Below are positions 25,594 through 36,094 of a stretch of 64,000 bases of DNA, in pieces. Source of the stretch: Aeromicrobium panaciterrae (GTDB taxonomy: Bacteria > Actinomycetota > Actinomycetes > Propionibacteriales > Nocardioidaceae). Numbering within the stretch: position 1 is the first letter of the stretch; the number at the start of each line of letters is the position of its first letter. Location of the stretch: NCBI RefSeq assembly GCF_031457275.1, contig NZ_JAVDWH010000001.1, positions 2,418,001-2,482,000 on the forward strand, read 5' to 3'. The notes below the pieces were generated by a model that made no database searches, was not told the origin of the DNA, and worked only from the letters and a program-made list of their open reading frames with translations. The position numbers and the translations under genes are program-made.

Positions 25594-26583
25594 GTCGGTT
25601 CGGAAGAAGCCTCTGCGCTCACTCACCGTGATGGGCGAGAGGTTGCCGAACCCGCGCAACGGGCGGGGCGGCAACGTACGCATGTCGAACTCGTCGTCGA
25701 GGTACAGCGCAGTGCCTTCATCGATGAGTACGCGGTTGCTGCGGGCGACGTGCGAGAGGCGTGCAGCGAGGTTGACGGGCGGGCCGAAGACATCGCCAAG
25801 TCGGCTGATCACCGATCCCGTGGCGAGGCCGACGCGGATGTCGGGGAGCTCCGAGCGCGTACCGATCTGCCGTACGAGATCGAGCGAGGTGCGCGTGCCC
25901 TCGACTGCGTCGTCGCAGACAAACAGGACCGCATCGCCGAGCGTCTTGATGACACGGCCGCCGTGAGCGGTGACGATGTCGGCGCAACGCGTCTCGAAGT
26001 CCTCAACCAACGTGGCGAGCGCGGCGTCGTCAAGTCCGTTGGCCAGCGACGTGAAGCGGGAGAGGTCGGCGAATCCGACCGTCATCACGGTCGAGAGCAG
26101 CTCTTCATCGGCAGCTCCGAGTGCTTCGATGCGCGAAGCTGCAGCGGCCAGGTGGCGTCTCCATACGTAGAGGATGAGTTCCTCGAAACCGGGGGCAGCG
26201 TTGGTGGCCAGTTCGATTGCGGCCTCAAGGCGACTTCCCGACTTGCCGCCTTCGACGTCGTGCTCGACCTGCTCAACGAGCGTGGAGACCTGCCAGTCAG
26301 CGAGTCGCGACATGGTGTGGCCCAACGCCCGCGTCATACGGAAGGCCGTCAGCTCATCGAGCACACCGTGTTCGATGGAAGCAGCCACGATCTTCACCGC
26401 ACGCACATCGGCATCGCCGTACGCGACGCTGTCGCCGGTGTCGGGGAAGCCGAGCGCGCGCCAGAGACGCTCGCCGGCATCGAGGGTCAGACCACCCTTT
26501 TCGACGACCTCAGCGCTCGTCAGATCCAGCTCGCCACCCAGGATCTGGCTGGCAAGCTGATCGCGCAGCTCAGACCGATTCAT
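25591..26583 (-). CDS. Class III adenylate cyclase with N-terminal regulatory domain
   Basis: A 330-residue soluble protein. Residues about 1-150 are a helical domain like the regulatory half of M. tuberculosis Rv1264, an acid-activated cyclase. The cyclase domain starts near 165. GFADLSRFTSL supplies a metal aspartate, VIKTLGDAVLFV the adenine-contacting lysine and second metal aspartate, and GDVFGPPVNLAARLSHVA the specificity aspartate plus the Asn-Arg pair. All key residues for cAMP formation seem present. The start overlaps the PH gene by 14 bp. pH control is inferred from the domain only. Confidence 0.87.
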   Translation of the reverse strand: MNRSELRDQLASQILGGELDLTSAEVVEKGGLTLDAGERLWRALGFPDTGDSVAYGDADVRAVKIVAASIEHGVLDELTAFRMTRALGHTMSRLADWQVSTLVEQVEHDVEGGKSGSRLEAAIELATNAAPGFEELILYVWRRHLAAAASRIEALGAADEELLSTVMTVGFADLSRFTSLANGLDDAALATLVEDFETRCADIVTAHGGRVIKTLGDAVLFVCDDAVEGTRTSLDLVRQIGTRSELPDIRVGLATGSVISRLGDVFGPPVNLAARLSHVARSNRVLIDEGTALYLDDEFDMRTLPPRPLRGFGNLSPITVSERRGFFRTD

Positions 26584-27076
26584 CCGTCCTGCTCTGTTGT
26601 TCGAAGACGAGGTTGGTGACGGTGCGGTGGAATGCCTCGATGCGCGGAATGTCCTTCAGCGGGAGGCCCGCCTGATCGCTCGCGTCGTGGATGATCAGCG
26701 TTCCGCAGCCGAGGATGCGGTCCGTGAGGTTCTTCTCGAAGGCCACGTCGTTGATGCGGTTGAGCGGGATGACCCGGCCCGTTCGCGTGAGCAGGCCCTT
26801 TTGCTCGACGATGCGCTTGTTGGTCAGCGTGTAGGTCCACGCCAGCCACTTGAAGAACGGCAGCAGCGTGCCGAAGAAGACCAGTACGACTGCGATACCT
26901 ACGAGAATCCAGCGCACCGTGGCATTGGCTTCGCCGTCGACTTTGGCTTGTACGAATCCCTCAAGCAGCGCGACCAGCAGCAGGATCACGAAGGGGATGA
27001 ACAACACCTTGATGTGCGTACGAGTCGTCGCCACGGTGTGTTCGCCGTCGACCATGAGCTTGCGGGGAAGTGCCAT
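26570..27076 (-). CDS. Membrane protein with bacterial PH (bPH2/DUF304) domain
   Basis: A 168-residue protein with two membrane helices (about 22-42 and 55-77) followed by a PH-like domain (WTYTLTNKRIVEQKGLLTRTGRVIPLNRINDVAFEKNLTDRILGCG). Bacterial PH domains of this type are widespread in Actinobacteria (Rv3278c in the same gene order) with no defined function. It lies 12 bp after birA and overlaps the cyclase gene by 14 bp, so these three are one transcript. Confidence 0.85.
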   Translation of the reverse strand: MALPRKLMVDGEHTVATTRTHIKVLFIPFVILLLVALLEGFVQAKVDGEANATVRWILVGIAVVLVFFGTLLPFFKWLAWTYTLTNKRIVEQKGLLTRTGRVIPLNRINDVAFEKNLTDRILGCGTLIIHDASDQAGLPLKDIPRIEAFHRTVTNLVFEQQSRTDESV

Positions 27077-27088
27077 GGGGGGATTTTG

Positions 27089-27898
27089 TCACGTCGCTGG
27101 GCGGACATGGGTGATATCGCCTGCGCTGATGGCCTGGCCATCGACCACAAGTCGCCCCAGTTCGTCGATCGCGGTGGCCTCGCCCTCCAGTGATGCGTCG
27201 TTCGGGAGCGCCACACGTACGCGGGTTCCGATCGTGACGCAGCGACGTTCGTACGAGTCGCGGATGCCAGCTGCCGGATTGCCGTCGGCTTCCTTCCACG
27301 CCCGGTAGAGCGCCTCGAGGTTGCGCAGCAGCGCACGGAGAACGATCGTGCGGTCGGTCTCGGTCGAGCCCTCAAGCAGCAGCGAGGTCGCGGTCTCGAC
27401 GGGCAGCTCGTCCTCGCGCAGCGTGACGTTGAGGCCGACGCCGATGATCGCCGCAGCGCCCTGCGGGGTGTCGACGCGTTCAAGCAGGATGCCTGCGAGC
27501 TTGCGGTCGTCTACGAGCACGTCATTGGGCCATTTGAGTCCGCAGTCAATACCGAACTCGCGCACCGTGGCATCGACAGCCAGTCCAACCAGCAGCGGCA
27601 ACCACACCCATCTGGCGGCGGGAATCTCGTCTGGGCGGAGCAGCACGGACACGGCTATGCCAGATCCGGCCGGGGACTCCCACGTACGGTCGAGCCTTCC
27701 GCGGCCAGCGACCTGCAGATCGGTCGCATGCACGGTCCCCTCGGGTGCACCGGCACGGGCAGCTTCGGCGACATCGGCGTTCGTGCTGCCGGTCTGCTCA
27801 GTGATCACGATGTCGGTCCAGAACCGTCCCGGACCCGTCAGGGCTGTGCGCAGTGCACCGGCATCGAGCGGCGGTCGATCGAGGTCGTCAAAGGGCAT
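27089..27898 (-). CDS. birA: Biotin-[acetyl-CoA-carboxylase] ligase BirA
   Basis: BirA (269 aa) attaches biotin to the carboxylase carrier lysine via biotinyl-[20 protein letters not shown] and the biotinyl-AMP-binding [26 protein letters not shown], followed by [18 protein letters not shown], are diagnostic. There is no N-terminal helix-turn-helix, so it is the non-repressor class and cannot regulate biotin synthesis as E. coli BirA does. It is divergent from accD, whose product's partner (accA) it modifies; 51 bp with a palindrome separate them. Confidence 0.95.
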   Translation of the reverse strand: MPFDDLDRPPLDAGALRTALTGPGRFWTDIVITEQTGSTNADVAEAARAGAPEGTVHATDLQVAGRGRLDRTWESPAGSGIAVSVLLRPDEIPAARWVWLPLLVGLAVDATVREFGIDCGLKWPNDVLVDDRKLAGILLERVDTPQGAAAIIGVGLNVTLREDELPVETATSLLLEGSTETDRTIVLRALLRNLEALYRAWKEADGNPAAGIRDSYERRCVTIGTRVRVALPNDASLEGEATAIDELGRLVVDGQAISAGDITHVRPAT

Positions 27899-27921
27899 GA
27901 GAACAGACTCACATATCCCTC

Positions 27922-27937
27922 AACGAGTCGACTCGTT
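27922..27937. promoter_or_regulatory. Perfect 16-bp palindrome between birA and accD
   Basis: AACGAGTCGACTCGTT is a perfect palindrome lying in the 51-bp divergent region. Its last base is the first base of the accD -10 (TACGCT, 27937-27942). A protein bound here would block accD and perhaps birA. Candidate regulators by analogy are TetR-type fatty-acid or biotin regulators such as FasR or BioQ, but the sequence is not one I can assign. Confidence 0.6.
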
Positions 27938-27942
27938 ACGCT
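27937..27942 (+). promoter_or_regulatory. -10 element of leaderless accD promoter
   Basis: TACGCT, seven bases, then GTG 27950. Confidence 0.5.
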
Positions 27943-27949
27943 GTGGCCC

Positions 27950-29556
<1,607 letters not shown>

Positions 29557-29560
<4 letters not shown>

Positions 29561-29805
29561 CGGACGAGTCGGTTGAGGAGACACCGGTTGCGAAGCCGGT
29601 GCTTCGGGTCGTCAAGGGTGACCTGACGCCCGAAGAGCTCGCTGCACTGGTCGCCGTCATCGCGGCACGCAATGCCGCTGCTGCTCACGCTGCATCACGT
29701 ACGAAGGTCGCTCCGCGCTCGCAGTGGGGCCACCCGTCACGCGTGGCCCGCACCCCGCACCGCTTCGGCCCCGGCCAGTGGCGCAGCTCGGCGCTCGGCG
29801 GCTAA
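29557..29805 (+). CDS. accE: Acyl-CoA carboxylase epsilon subunit
   Basis: An 82-residue protein stabilising the alpha-beta carboxylase complex in Actinobacteria. The family core is [24 protein letters not shown] near residue 15, followed by an Ala/Arg-rich stretch and the conserved W residues in [11 protein letters not shown] and [11 protein letters not shown]. It overlaps the beta-subunit gene by 4 bp (GTGA). This confirms that the upstream gene is a typical actinobacterial short-chain acyl-CoA carboxylase. Confidence 0.93.
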
Positions 29806-29807
29806 CC

Positions 29808-30482
29808 ATGCCGCTTCGCCCGTTGTTTGACCTCTCGGCAGCAGACTGGGTTGTTTCTGACAACGCCTCGATGAGGGTTCGAGCCAGCCTCGGACCATCG
29901 CATTTCGCTGCATACGCGCGCGTGCTTCACGGTTGGGGTCTAGACGAGACGGGAACAGACGACGAGAGGTCGGAAGGACATCTCGACGACGACCTGCTCG
30001 CGGCACTGGTCGACGTGCTCGGTCGACATACGTCTACGCCAGACGACTGTTACTTCGGCCTTTGGGAGGGCTTTGGTGACATACACGGCGGAGATGCCAT
30101 GAATTTCCTGACCAGGTTCTCGGGCTCTCCTGTCTGGCCGGGCCGGATCTTCTCCAAGCCCAAGCCACCGCCGCCGGTTCCGCCCGCCTTCCCTCCGCAG
30201 GTTATGAACGGACCGCTTCTCGAGGTGGACCACAAGTACTTCATGTTCGGCGGCCCACTCGTCCAGGCAGGCCACTGGGGCGCCACTCCCCCCGGCCCAG
30301 GAGTGCCACGCAAGATCAACAGCCCCAACCTGATGTGGCCTTCCGACCGTGCCTGGTTCGCCATGACCAACATCGACAACACGTGGACTGGCATCGGCGG
30401 TTCCGATGAACTCATCGCCACACTTTTGGCAGACCCTCGACTCGAGGCTGTCCGACAGCGCTACGACGTGGCGAGCCTCTGA
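29808..30482 (+). CDS. Conserved hypothetical protein
   Basis: A 224-residue soluble protein with no recognised domain. It is Trp-, Pro- and Gly-rich, with features such as FGLWEGFGDIH, a proline run SKPKPPPPVPPAFPP and WPSDRAWFAMTNIDNTWTGIGGSDELIATLLADPRLEA, which ends like a short alpha/beta unit. It starts 2 bp after accE and its stop overlaps the start of the maf gene (TGATG), so it is in the same operon. I do not recognise a function. Confidence 0.7.
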   Translation: MPLRPLFDLSAADWVVSDNASMRVRASLGPSHFAAYARVLHGWGLDETGTDDERSEGHLDDDLLAALVDVLGRHTSTPDDCYFGLWEGFGDIHGGDAMNFLTRFSGSPVWPGRIFSKPKPPPPVPPAFPPQVMNGPLLEVDHKYFMFGGPLVQAGHWGATPPGPGVPRKINSPNLMWPSDRAWFAMTNIDNTWTGIGGSDELIATLLADPRLEAVRQRYDVASL

Positions 30483-31075
30483 TGAGAGTTGTCCTCGCCT
30501 CGGCTTCGCCGGCTCGCCTCGCGCTACTGCGCTCGGCAGGCATCCATCCGGACGTCATCGTGTCGGGCGTCAACGAGGACCAGATCACCACGACCGATGC
30601 CGCCAATCTCGCAGCGGCGTTGGCCCAGATGAAGTGCCGGGCTGTCGCTCCGCAGGTCGAGCCGGAGGCGCTGGTCATCGGCTGCGACTCAGTCTTGGCA
30701 TTCGAGGGCGAGATCTTCGGCAAGCCCGCCGGCCCCGTCGAAGCGGCCGGTCGCTGGCGTCGGATGCGCGGCAAGAGTGGAGTGCTCCATACCGGCCATT
30801 GCGTACGCCGAGGCAACGAGGAATTCGTCGAGACGGCGTCCACAATCGTGCACTTCGCCGACATCAGCGATGCCGAGATCGATGCGTACGTAGCGACTGG
30901 CGAACCGATGAACGTGGCCGGCGCGTTCACGATTGACGGCCTCGGAGGTGCGTTCGTGACCGGCGTTGAGGGTGATCACCACAACGTCATCGGGTTGTCC
31001 CTGCCGTTGCTCCGTGAGCTCGTGGGCGATCTCGGAATCGCCTGGCCCGAGCTCTGGCAGCGTCCGGCTCCCTGA
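30482..31075 (+). CDS. maf: Maf-family nucleoside triphosphate pyrophosphatase
   Basis: A 197-residue Maf protein that hydrolyses non-canonical or pyrimidine nucleoside triphosphates, helping to limit misincorporation. The start VVLASASPARLALLRSAGI is diagnostic, as is VIGCDSVLAFEGEIFGKP and the late GAFTIDGLGGAFVTGVEGDHHNVIGL. In mycobacteria maf is also downstream of accD5-accE. The start ATG shares a base with the preceding stop codon. Confidence 0.94.
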   Translation: MRVVLASASPARLALLRSAGIHPDVIVSGVNEDQITTTDAANLAAALAQMKCRAVAPQVEPEALVIGCDSVLAFEGEIFGKPAGPVEAAGRWRRMRGKSGVLHTGHCVRRGNEEFVETASTIVHFADISDAEIDAYVATGEPMNVAGAFTIDGLGGAFVTGVEGDHHNVIGLSLPLLRELVGDLGIAWPELWQRPAP

Positions 31076-31120
31076 GCCAGTTGGCATTTGTTCACTGAAA
31101 AGTGGGACAATGGTCAAACG

Positions 31121-31342
31121 ATGGCAACCTCACCGCGGCGACGCCGCTACCACGCATCCAGTCCCTTCCAGGCAGGCCCGGAGGTTGTGGCGGAGGTGTA
31201 CGAAGTAGGCGCTCGCGTCTCACACGACACCTACGGTCTCGGCCGCATCGTCAGCATGCAGGGCACCACCTCGGTTCAGGTCGACTTCGGCGATGGCGCA
31301 AAGCACATCCCGCTTCCCTGCGCCAAGATGACCAACCTCTGA
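31121..31342 (+). CDS. Small Tudor/CarD-like conserved protein
   Basis: A 73-residue protein. The C-terminal two-thirds (VGARVSHDTYGLGRIVSMQGTTSVQVDFGD, then the end AKMTNL) is a small SH3-like barrel similar to the Tudor-like ends of UvrD/PcrA helicases and CarD-type domains. The N-terminus is short and basic (PRRRRYHASSP). It may bind nucleic acid or RNA polymerase, but no function is known. ATG 31121 is preferred to a TTG at 31088 for size; a weak AATGGT hexamer lies six bases before it. Confidence 0.7.
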   Translation: MATSPRRRRYHASSPFQAGPEVVAEVYEVGARVSHDTYGLGRIVSMQGTTSVQVDFGDGAKHIPLPCAKMTNL

Positions 31343-31346
31343 CGGT

Positions 31347-31859
31347 TCAGTCCTGAACTGATCGGCCCGCGAACGCAGCAATGCGCTCGTAGGCATTGGC
31401 ACCCTCAGGCGCTGCCTTCTCTGGGTCGAACGCGTTGCCCCGATTCTCGTCGGTGAGCGACTTCGTCATGAACGCATAGCCCGCTTCTGCGACCGCTGGC
31501 TCGAGCTCGTTGGTGTCGCGGCCGAGCGCTGTGGCGAGATCCCACGTATGCACGGCCAACTCGGAGACAACCATGCCCTCAGGCGCCTCGGTGCCCGCCT
31601 CGAACGCCGCCACGATGTCGTCGGCAGCCTGACGCAACACCGGTGCAGGATCGGCGTGATGATCCGCCAAGGAGCTCCAGTCGGGCTTGCCACCTTGAGC
31701 CATGACCGCCATCTGGGCAGCACTGTTGGTGAGATGGTCAGCCAACTCCCCCACGTTCCACTTGGTGCATGGTGTCGGGAGATCGAGCTGGTCGGCCGAG
31801 ATGCTGGCGACGAGAGAGACGGCCTGGTCGAGGCCTGTGGCAAGGGTGGAAGGGCTCAT
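31347..31859 (-). CDS. TIGR03086-type DinB/mycothiol-dependent-isomerase-like protein
   Basis: A 170-residue four-helix protein of the DinB-like superfamily, related to mycothiol-dependent maleylpyruvate isomerase. LPTPCTKWNVGELADHLTNSAAQM carries the metal-site histidine near residue 40, and VSELAVHTWDLATALG carries the second histidine. Three-histidine metal sites bind a divalent metal and thiols. Its substrate is unknown. The start is ATG 31859. The 3' end is convergent with the small Tudor-like gene. Confidence 0.75.
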   Translation of the reverse strand: MSPSTLATGLDQAVSLVASISADQLDLPTPCTKWNVGELADHLTNSAAQMAVMAQGGKPDWSSLADHHADPAPVLRQAADDIVAAFEAGTEAPEGMVVSELAVHTWDLATALGRDTNELEPAVAEAGYAFMTKSLTDENRGNAFDPEKAAPEGANAYERIAAFAGRSVQD

Positions 31860-31915
31860 TCCAACAGTTAACCCGCGACCTCGGACATCGGCGACCGCAG
31901 CGGCCGCAGGGTCGC

Positions 31916-31921
31916 TACGTT
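31916..31921 (+). promoter_or_regulatory. -10 element of leaderless promoter
   Basis: TACGTT, six bases, then GTG 31928. Confidence 0.5.
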
Positions 31922-31927
31922 GTACGC

Positions 31928-32608
31928 GTGACCGCGACCCTTTCCACGTCCCGCAAGGGCCTCGGCCCGATCCTCGGTGCCCACGCTGTGCTGCTTGTTG
32001 GCGCTGCCATCGCTCTCTCGCTCGATGCACCCGCCCAGGGCTGGGGCGTCCTCGCGACAGCCGTGGCGTACGTCGCGGCTTTGCTCTGGGCGTGCCGGTC
32101 GACAGGTCGCACGGACCTGCTTGCGCTCGCGGGCTTCCTCACATTTGTCTCGATCTTCCAGGTGCTCCCGGACTGGGTGCTGGCAGATCTCGTCGGCACC
32201 TTGCGGTTCCCCGATAACGGCGGACCACGCGTGGACGACGTCATCCCGCTGGCGATGGCCGCAATGTGGGTCGCTCCACTGTTCGCAGCGGTGGCCCTCA
32301 GCAGCGGAAGGCCTGCACACGCAGCCGTGCTCGCCGGGCTGATCTTCCTCGGCACCGAGCTCCTCGCTCCGACGCTCGGCCTCTGGGAGCCCACTGGAGA
32401 CACGCAGCGATGGTTGGGCGTGGCTGTCTATGTCATCCCCGCCGAGATGGCGCTCGGCTGGGCTGCTGCCACGGCGTTCGCCAAGGTCCGGCACAGCTCC
32501 GTGGTCACCCGAATCGGCGCCGCCCTGGCGGTATCCACGTTCTATCTCGGCGCGCTCGTGCTGTCGCACTTCCTCATCGACATCGCAGGCTGGCGTCTGA
32601 CCAGCTAG
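31928..32608 (+). CDS. Multi-pass integral membrane protein, unknown function
   Basis: A 226-residue protein made almost entirely of seven hydrophobic helices separated by short loops, for example GAHAVLLVGAAIALSL, LLALAGFLTFVSIFQVLPDWVLADL, VIPLAMAAMWVAPLFAAVAL and VSTFYLGALVLSHFLIDIAGW. No transporter or enzyme signature is recognised. The start GTG 31928 is chosen from the leaderless promoter; the open frame upstream encodes an unlikely Arg/Gly-rich sequence. It lies between two minus-strand genes and is not in an operon. Confidence 0.7.
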   Translation: MTATLSTSRKGLGPILGAHAVLLVGAAIALSLDAPAQGWGVLATAVAYVAALLWACRSTGRTDLLALAGFLTFVSIFQVLPDWVLADLVGTLRFPDNGGPRVDDVIPLAMAAMWVAPLFAAVALSSGRPAHAAVLAGLIFLGTELLAPTLGLWEPTGDTQRWLGVAVYVIPAEMALGWAAATAFAKVRHSSVVTRIGAALAVSTFYLGALVLSHFLIDIAGWRLTS

Positions 32609-32610
32609 GC

Positions 32611-33777
32611 CTACTCGACGGGCAGGCCGAGGCCGCGTGCGATGAGCATGCGCTGGACCTCTGAGGTGCCTTCGCCGATCTCGAGGATCTTGGAGTCGCG
32701 ATAGAAGCGGGCGACGGGGTACTCCTCCATGAAGCCGTAGCCGCCGAACACCTGCGTCGCGATGCGCGTGGCCGTGACGGCTGACTCCGACGTGTAGAGC
32801 TTCGCGATCGAAGCGGCGCGACGGAACTCCTTGCCGTCCGCGCCGGCGTCCTTCATGGCTGCTGCCTGGTAGACGAGCGCGCGACCGGCCTGAGCCATGA
32901 CAGCGAGGTCTGCGATCTGGAATGCGACACCCTGCTTCGCACCGATCGGCACACCGAATGTGGTGCGCTCCCCCGCGTACTGAACGCAAAGCTCGAGGCA
33001 GGCTTCGATGCAGCCGACGGCCAGGGCGGCGATCGCGACGCGACCGTCGTCCAGCGTCGCGAGGAACTGGGCGTAGCCACGACCTCGCTGGCCCAGCAAG
33101 TGATCAGCCGGAACGCGCGCGTCAACGAACGACAGCGGATGTGTGTCTGAGATGTGCCAGCCGAGCTTGTCGTACGCCGGCTCGACGATGAACCCTGGAG
33201 TCCCAGACGGGACGATGATGGTCGAGAGCTCAGGCCGTCCGTCCTCGCGAGTGCCCGTACGCGCGGTCACGGTGACGAGCGAGGTGATGTCGGACCCCGA
33301 GTTGGTGATGAACTGTTTGGCGCCGTTGATGATCCACTCGTCGCCGTCGAGCTCAGCCTTGGTCTTGGTCGCTCCAGCGTCAGAGCCGGCTCCAGGCTCG
33401 GTAAGTCCGAAACCTGCGAGCGCCTGCCCCGTCACGAGGTCGGGGAGCCACTTCTCCTTCTGCTCCGGCGTGCCGAACGTCAAGATCGGGTTGATGCCGA
33501 GACCCACAGCGCCTTCGAGTGTGATGCCGATCGACTGGTCGACACGGCCGAGCTCCTCGATCGCGACGCAAAGGCTGGTGAAGTCACCATCAGCACCGCC
33601 GTACTCCTCGGGCGACGTCAGACCGAACAGCCCGAGATTGCCCATCTTCTGGATCACGTCGACGGGGAAATGATGGTCCTTGTCCCACTTCGCAACGTGC
33701 GGAGCGATCTCCGCCTCGGCGAACTCACGGACGATCCCGCGGAAGGTCTCGTGTTCTTTGGACAAGGCGAAATTCAT
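32611..33777 (-). CDS. Acyl-CoA dehydrogenase
   Basis: A 388-residue flavoprotein of the acyl-CoA dehydrogenase family. Conserved segments are AGFGLTEPGAGSDAGATKT (FAD/substrate), WIINGAKQFITNSG, QVFGGYGFMEEYPVARFYRDSKILEIGEGTSEVQRMLIAR with the catalytic glutamate at the usual C-terminal site, and FGTPEQKEKWLP. It is distinct from the FadE25-like enzyme at 21937. The neighbouring biotin carboxylase/BCCP gene is compatible with branched-chain acid breakdown, but the substrate is not certain. The start is ATG 33777. Confidence 0.9.
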   Translation of the reverse strand: MNFALSKEHETFRGIVREFAEAEIAPHVAKWDKDHHFPVDVIQKMGNLGLFGLTSPEEYGGADGDFTSLCVAIEELGRVDQSIGITLEGAVGLGINPILTFGTPEQKEKWLPDLVTGQALAGFGLTEPGAGSDAGATKTKAELDGDEWIINGAKQFITNSGSDITSLVTVTARTGTREDGRPELSTIIVPSGTPGFIVEPAYDKLGWHISDTHPLSFVDARVPADHLLGQRGRGYAQFLATLDDGRVAIAALAVGCIEACLELCVQYAGERTTFGVPIGAKQGVAFQIADLAVMAQAGRALVYQAAAMKDAGADGKEFRRAASIAKLYTSESAVTATRIATQVFGGYGFMEEYPVARFYRDSKILEIGEGTSEVQRMLIARGLGLPVE

Positions 33778-33783
33778 ACGTCG

Positions 33784-33801
33784 ATGTTAACAACCGTTAA
33801 C
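33784..33801 (-). promoter_or_regulatory. Leaderless promoter with GTTAAC-N4-GTTAAC operator
   Basis: TAACAT (33784-33789) followed by six bases and ATG 33777 forms the promoter. It overlaps an inverted repeat made of two GTTAAC palindromes, 33786-33791 and 33796-33801. A repressor bound here would cover the -10. Confidence 0.55.
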
Positions 33802-33942
33802 CAAACTGCACAATCTCACCGGAACGCCTTCGCTGCGAGTCGCCGAAACCCTACGTCTGGGTAACCAACCTCATACGCAGCGCACAACCCGGAACCCCTA
33901 GACTCACGAGGCAGCCCTGTCCCGTGTCGAGGAGAGCATTTC

Positions 33943-35709
33943 GTGAGCAAGCCCCTGTCCAAGGTTCTGATTGCCAACCGCGGCGAAATCGCCGTTCGCG
34001 TGATTCGCGCCTGCAAGGACTCCGGCATCGGAAGCGTCGCCGTTTACGCCGAGCCCGATCGTGACGCATTGTTCGTACGTCTCGCCGACGAGGCCTACTC
34101 CCTCGAGGGCTCGACGCCCGCCGATTCATACCTCTCGATCGAGAAGATCATCGACGTCGCGAAGCGCTCCGGCGCCGACAGCGTGCACCCCGGCTACGGC
34201 TTCCTCGCCGAGAACGCCCTCTTCGCTCAGGCAGTCATCGATGCCGACCTGATCTGGATCGGCCCCTCCCCTGACGCCATCGAGGGTCTCGGCGACAAGG
34301 CCAAGGCCAAGCAGATCGCCCTCGCCGCAGGAGCGCCGCTCGCGCCCGGCCTCAAGGACGCGGTCAAGGGTCCCGACGAGATCGTCGCCTTCGCCCAGGA
34401 GCACGGCCTCCCGGTCGCCATCAAGGCCGTGTTCGGCGGCGGTGGCCGTGGCCTCAAGGTCGCCCGCACGATCGAAGAAATCCCCGAGCTGTTTGAGTCA
34501 GCAACTCGCGAGGCGATCAGCGCCTTCGGTCGTGGTGAGTGTCTGGTCGAGAAGTTCCTCGACAAGCCGCGCCACGTCGAGACCCAGTGCCTCGCCGACA
34601 GCCACGGCAACGTCGTCGTCGTGTCGACACGCGACTGCTCGCTGCAGCGTCGCCACCAGAAGCTGGTCGAGGAGGCGCCCGCGCCGTTCCTGACTGACGA
34701 CCAGATCGACCGCCTCTACAGCTCCTCGAAGGCCATCCTCAAGGAGGCCGGCTACGTCGGCGCCGGAACGTGTGAGTTCCTCGTAGCCGCCGACGGCACC
34801 ATCTCCTTCCTTGAGGTCAATACCCGTCTGCAGGTCGAACACTGCGTCACCGAAGAGGTCACCGGGATCGACCTGGTCCGCGAGATGTTCCGCATCGCGG
34901 CGGGCGAAGAGCTCGGCTACGGCGACCCGGCAATCATCGGTCACGCGATCGAATACCGGATCAACGCCGAAGACGGCGGCAACAACTTCATGCCGGCTCC
35001 CGGCACGCTGACCAAGTGGAACCCGCCGCAGGGCCCGGGCGTCCGCGTCGACGGTGGCTACGAAAACGGCGAGACCGTCCCCGGCGCATTCGACTCCCTG
35101 ATCGCCAAGCTGATCATTCGCGGCACGGACCGCACCCAGGCGCTCGAGCGCTCTCGACGTGCCCTCGACGAGTTCGAAGTCGACGGTATGCCGACGGCGA
35201 TCCCGTTCCACCGATCAGTCGTCAACGATCCGGCCTTCGCCGCTCCCGACGGCAAGTTCACGGTCTACACGACCTGGATCGAGACCGACTACGTCAACGA
35301 TCTCGAGCCGTACGGTGGCGACGCCGCTGACGGCGACGAGCCTGCTGAGCGCGAGCGCGTTGTCGTCGAGGTCGGCGGCAAGCGTGTCGAGGTCGTCCTG
35401 CCCGGCGGGCTCGGAGCAACTGCTGCTGCCGCTGGTCCCAAGAAGCCCAAGCGCAAGGGTGGCAAGGCTGCCGGCGCTGCTGCCAGCGGTGACTCGCTCA
35501 CCGCGCCCATGCAGGGCACCGTCGTCAAGATCGCCGTCGAAGAAGGTCAGACCGTCGCAGCTGGCGATCAGATCGTCGTCGTCGAGGCCATGAAGATGGA
35601 GCAGCCGATCAACGCACACCGCGACGGTGTCGTCACCGGCCTCTCGATCGAGGTTGGCGCAACGGTGACTTCGGGTCAGGTCATCGCCGAGATCAAGGAC
35701 GCGGAGTAA
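33943..35709 (+). CDS. accA3: Acyl-CoA carboxylase alpha subunit (biotin carboxylase + BCCP)
   Basis: A 588-residue protein. The biotin carboxylase part (1-450) has [21 protein letters not shown], the ATP-grasp [14 protein letters not shown] and [21 protein letters not shown]. The biotin carrier domain (about 515-588) has [11 protein letters not shown] with the biotinylated lysine. An Ala/Lys-rich linker ([19 protein letters not shown]) connects them. It should partner the AccD at 27950 and be modified by the BirA nearby. The start is GTG, with GAGGAGAG 7 bases upstream; a possible -10 TAGACT lies near 33899. Confidence 0.95.
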   Translation: MSKPLSKVLIANRGEIAVRVIRACKDSGIGSVAVYAEPDRDALFVRLADEAYSLEGSTPADSYLSIEKIIDVAKRSGADSVHPGYGFLAENALFAQAVIDADLIWIGPSPDAIEGLGDKAKAKQIALAAGAPLAPGLKDAVKGPDEIVAFAQEHGLPVAIKAVFGGGGRGLKVARTIEEIPELFESATREAISAFGRGECLVEKFLDKPRHVETQCLADSHGNVVVVSTRDCSLQRRHQKLVEEAPAPFLTDDQIDRLYSSSKAILKEAGYVGAGTCEFLVAADGTISFLEVNTRLQVEHCVTEEVTGIDLVREMFRIAAGEELGYGDPAIIGHAIEYRINAEDGGNNFMPAPGTLTKWNPPQGPGVRVDGGYENGETVPGAFDSLIAKLIIRGTDRTQALERSRRALDEFEVDGMPTAIPFHRSVVNDPAFAAPDGKFTVYTTWIETDYVNDLEPYGGDAADGDEPAERERVVVEVGGKRVEVVLPGGLGATAAAAGPKKPKRKGGKAAGAAASGDSLTAPMQGTVVKIAVEEGQTVAAGDQIVVVEAMKMEQPINAHRDGVVTGLSIEVGATVTSGQVIAEIKDAE

Positions 35710-35719
35710 CGCTTCCAGC

Positions 35720-36094
35720 TCACTTGCGGGGCGCGGGAGCCTTCTTGTCGACCTCGCCGTAGGCGATGCCGGCTGCCCAGACGATGAGGACAACACCGAT
35801 CCAGGTGCCCCAGCCGTCGATGTAGAACCCGGTCTCCGGGACGACAAGCTCTGTCAGCAACAGCACCAAGGCGGTCAGCACCAGGCCGCCCGCGATCGTG
35901 TAACCACGTGCGAAACGGTTGACGGTGCCGATGACGATCTCACGCAATGTCACGGTCAACAGGGTCACCAATACGACGGCCAGGACGAACCAGCCGAACC
36001 GAATGTTGAAGCTGCGGAAGATCCAGGCTGCGAAGGCCAGCGAGAGAGCATTGACGGTCAGCGAGATCGCGATCGACTTGAGAAGCGCTGTCAT
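35720..36094 (-). CDS. Four-helix membrane protein
   Basis: A 124-residue protein with about four transmembrane helices (near 5-25, 33-50, 65-87 and 95-115) and a basic C-terminal tail (VDKKAPAPRK). The start ATG at 36094 overlaps the stop of the LGFP amidase gene (ATGA), so the two are likely translated together. It resembles small holin-like or mycobacterial Mmp-type membrane proteins only in layout; no family was recognised. A role in amidase secretion or wall sensing is speculative. Confidence 0.7.
   Translation of the reverse strand: MTALLKSIAISLTVNALSLAFAAWIFRSFNIRFGWFVLAVVLVTLLTVTLREIVIGTVNRFARGYTIAGGLVLTALVLLLTELVVPETGFYIDGWGTWIGVVLIVWAAGIAYGEVDKKAPAPRK

Noticed and set aside
27089..27898. 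BirA as the repressor acting at the 27922-27937 palindrome
   Set aside because: It lacks the N-terminal helix-turn-helix found in repressor-type BirA.
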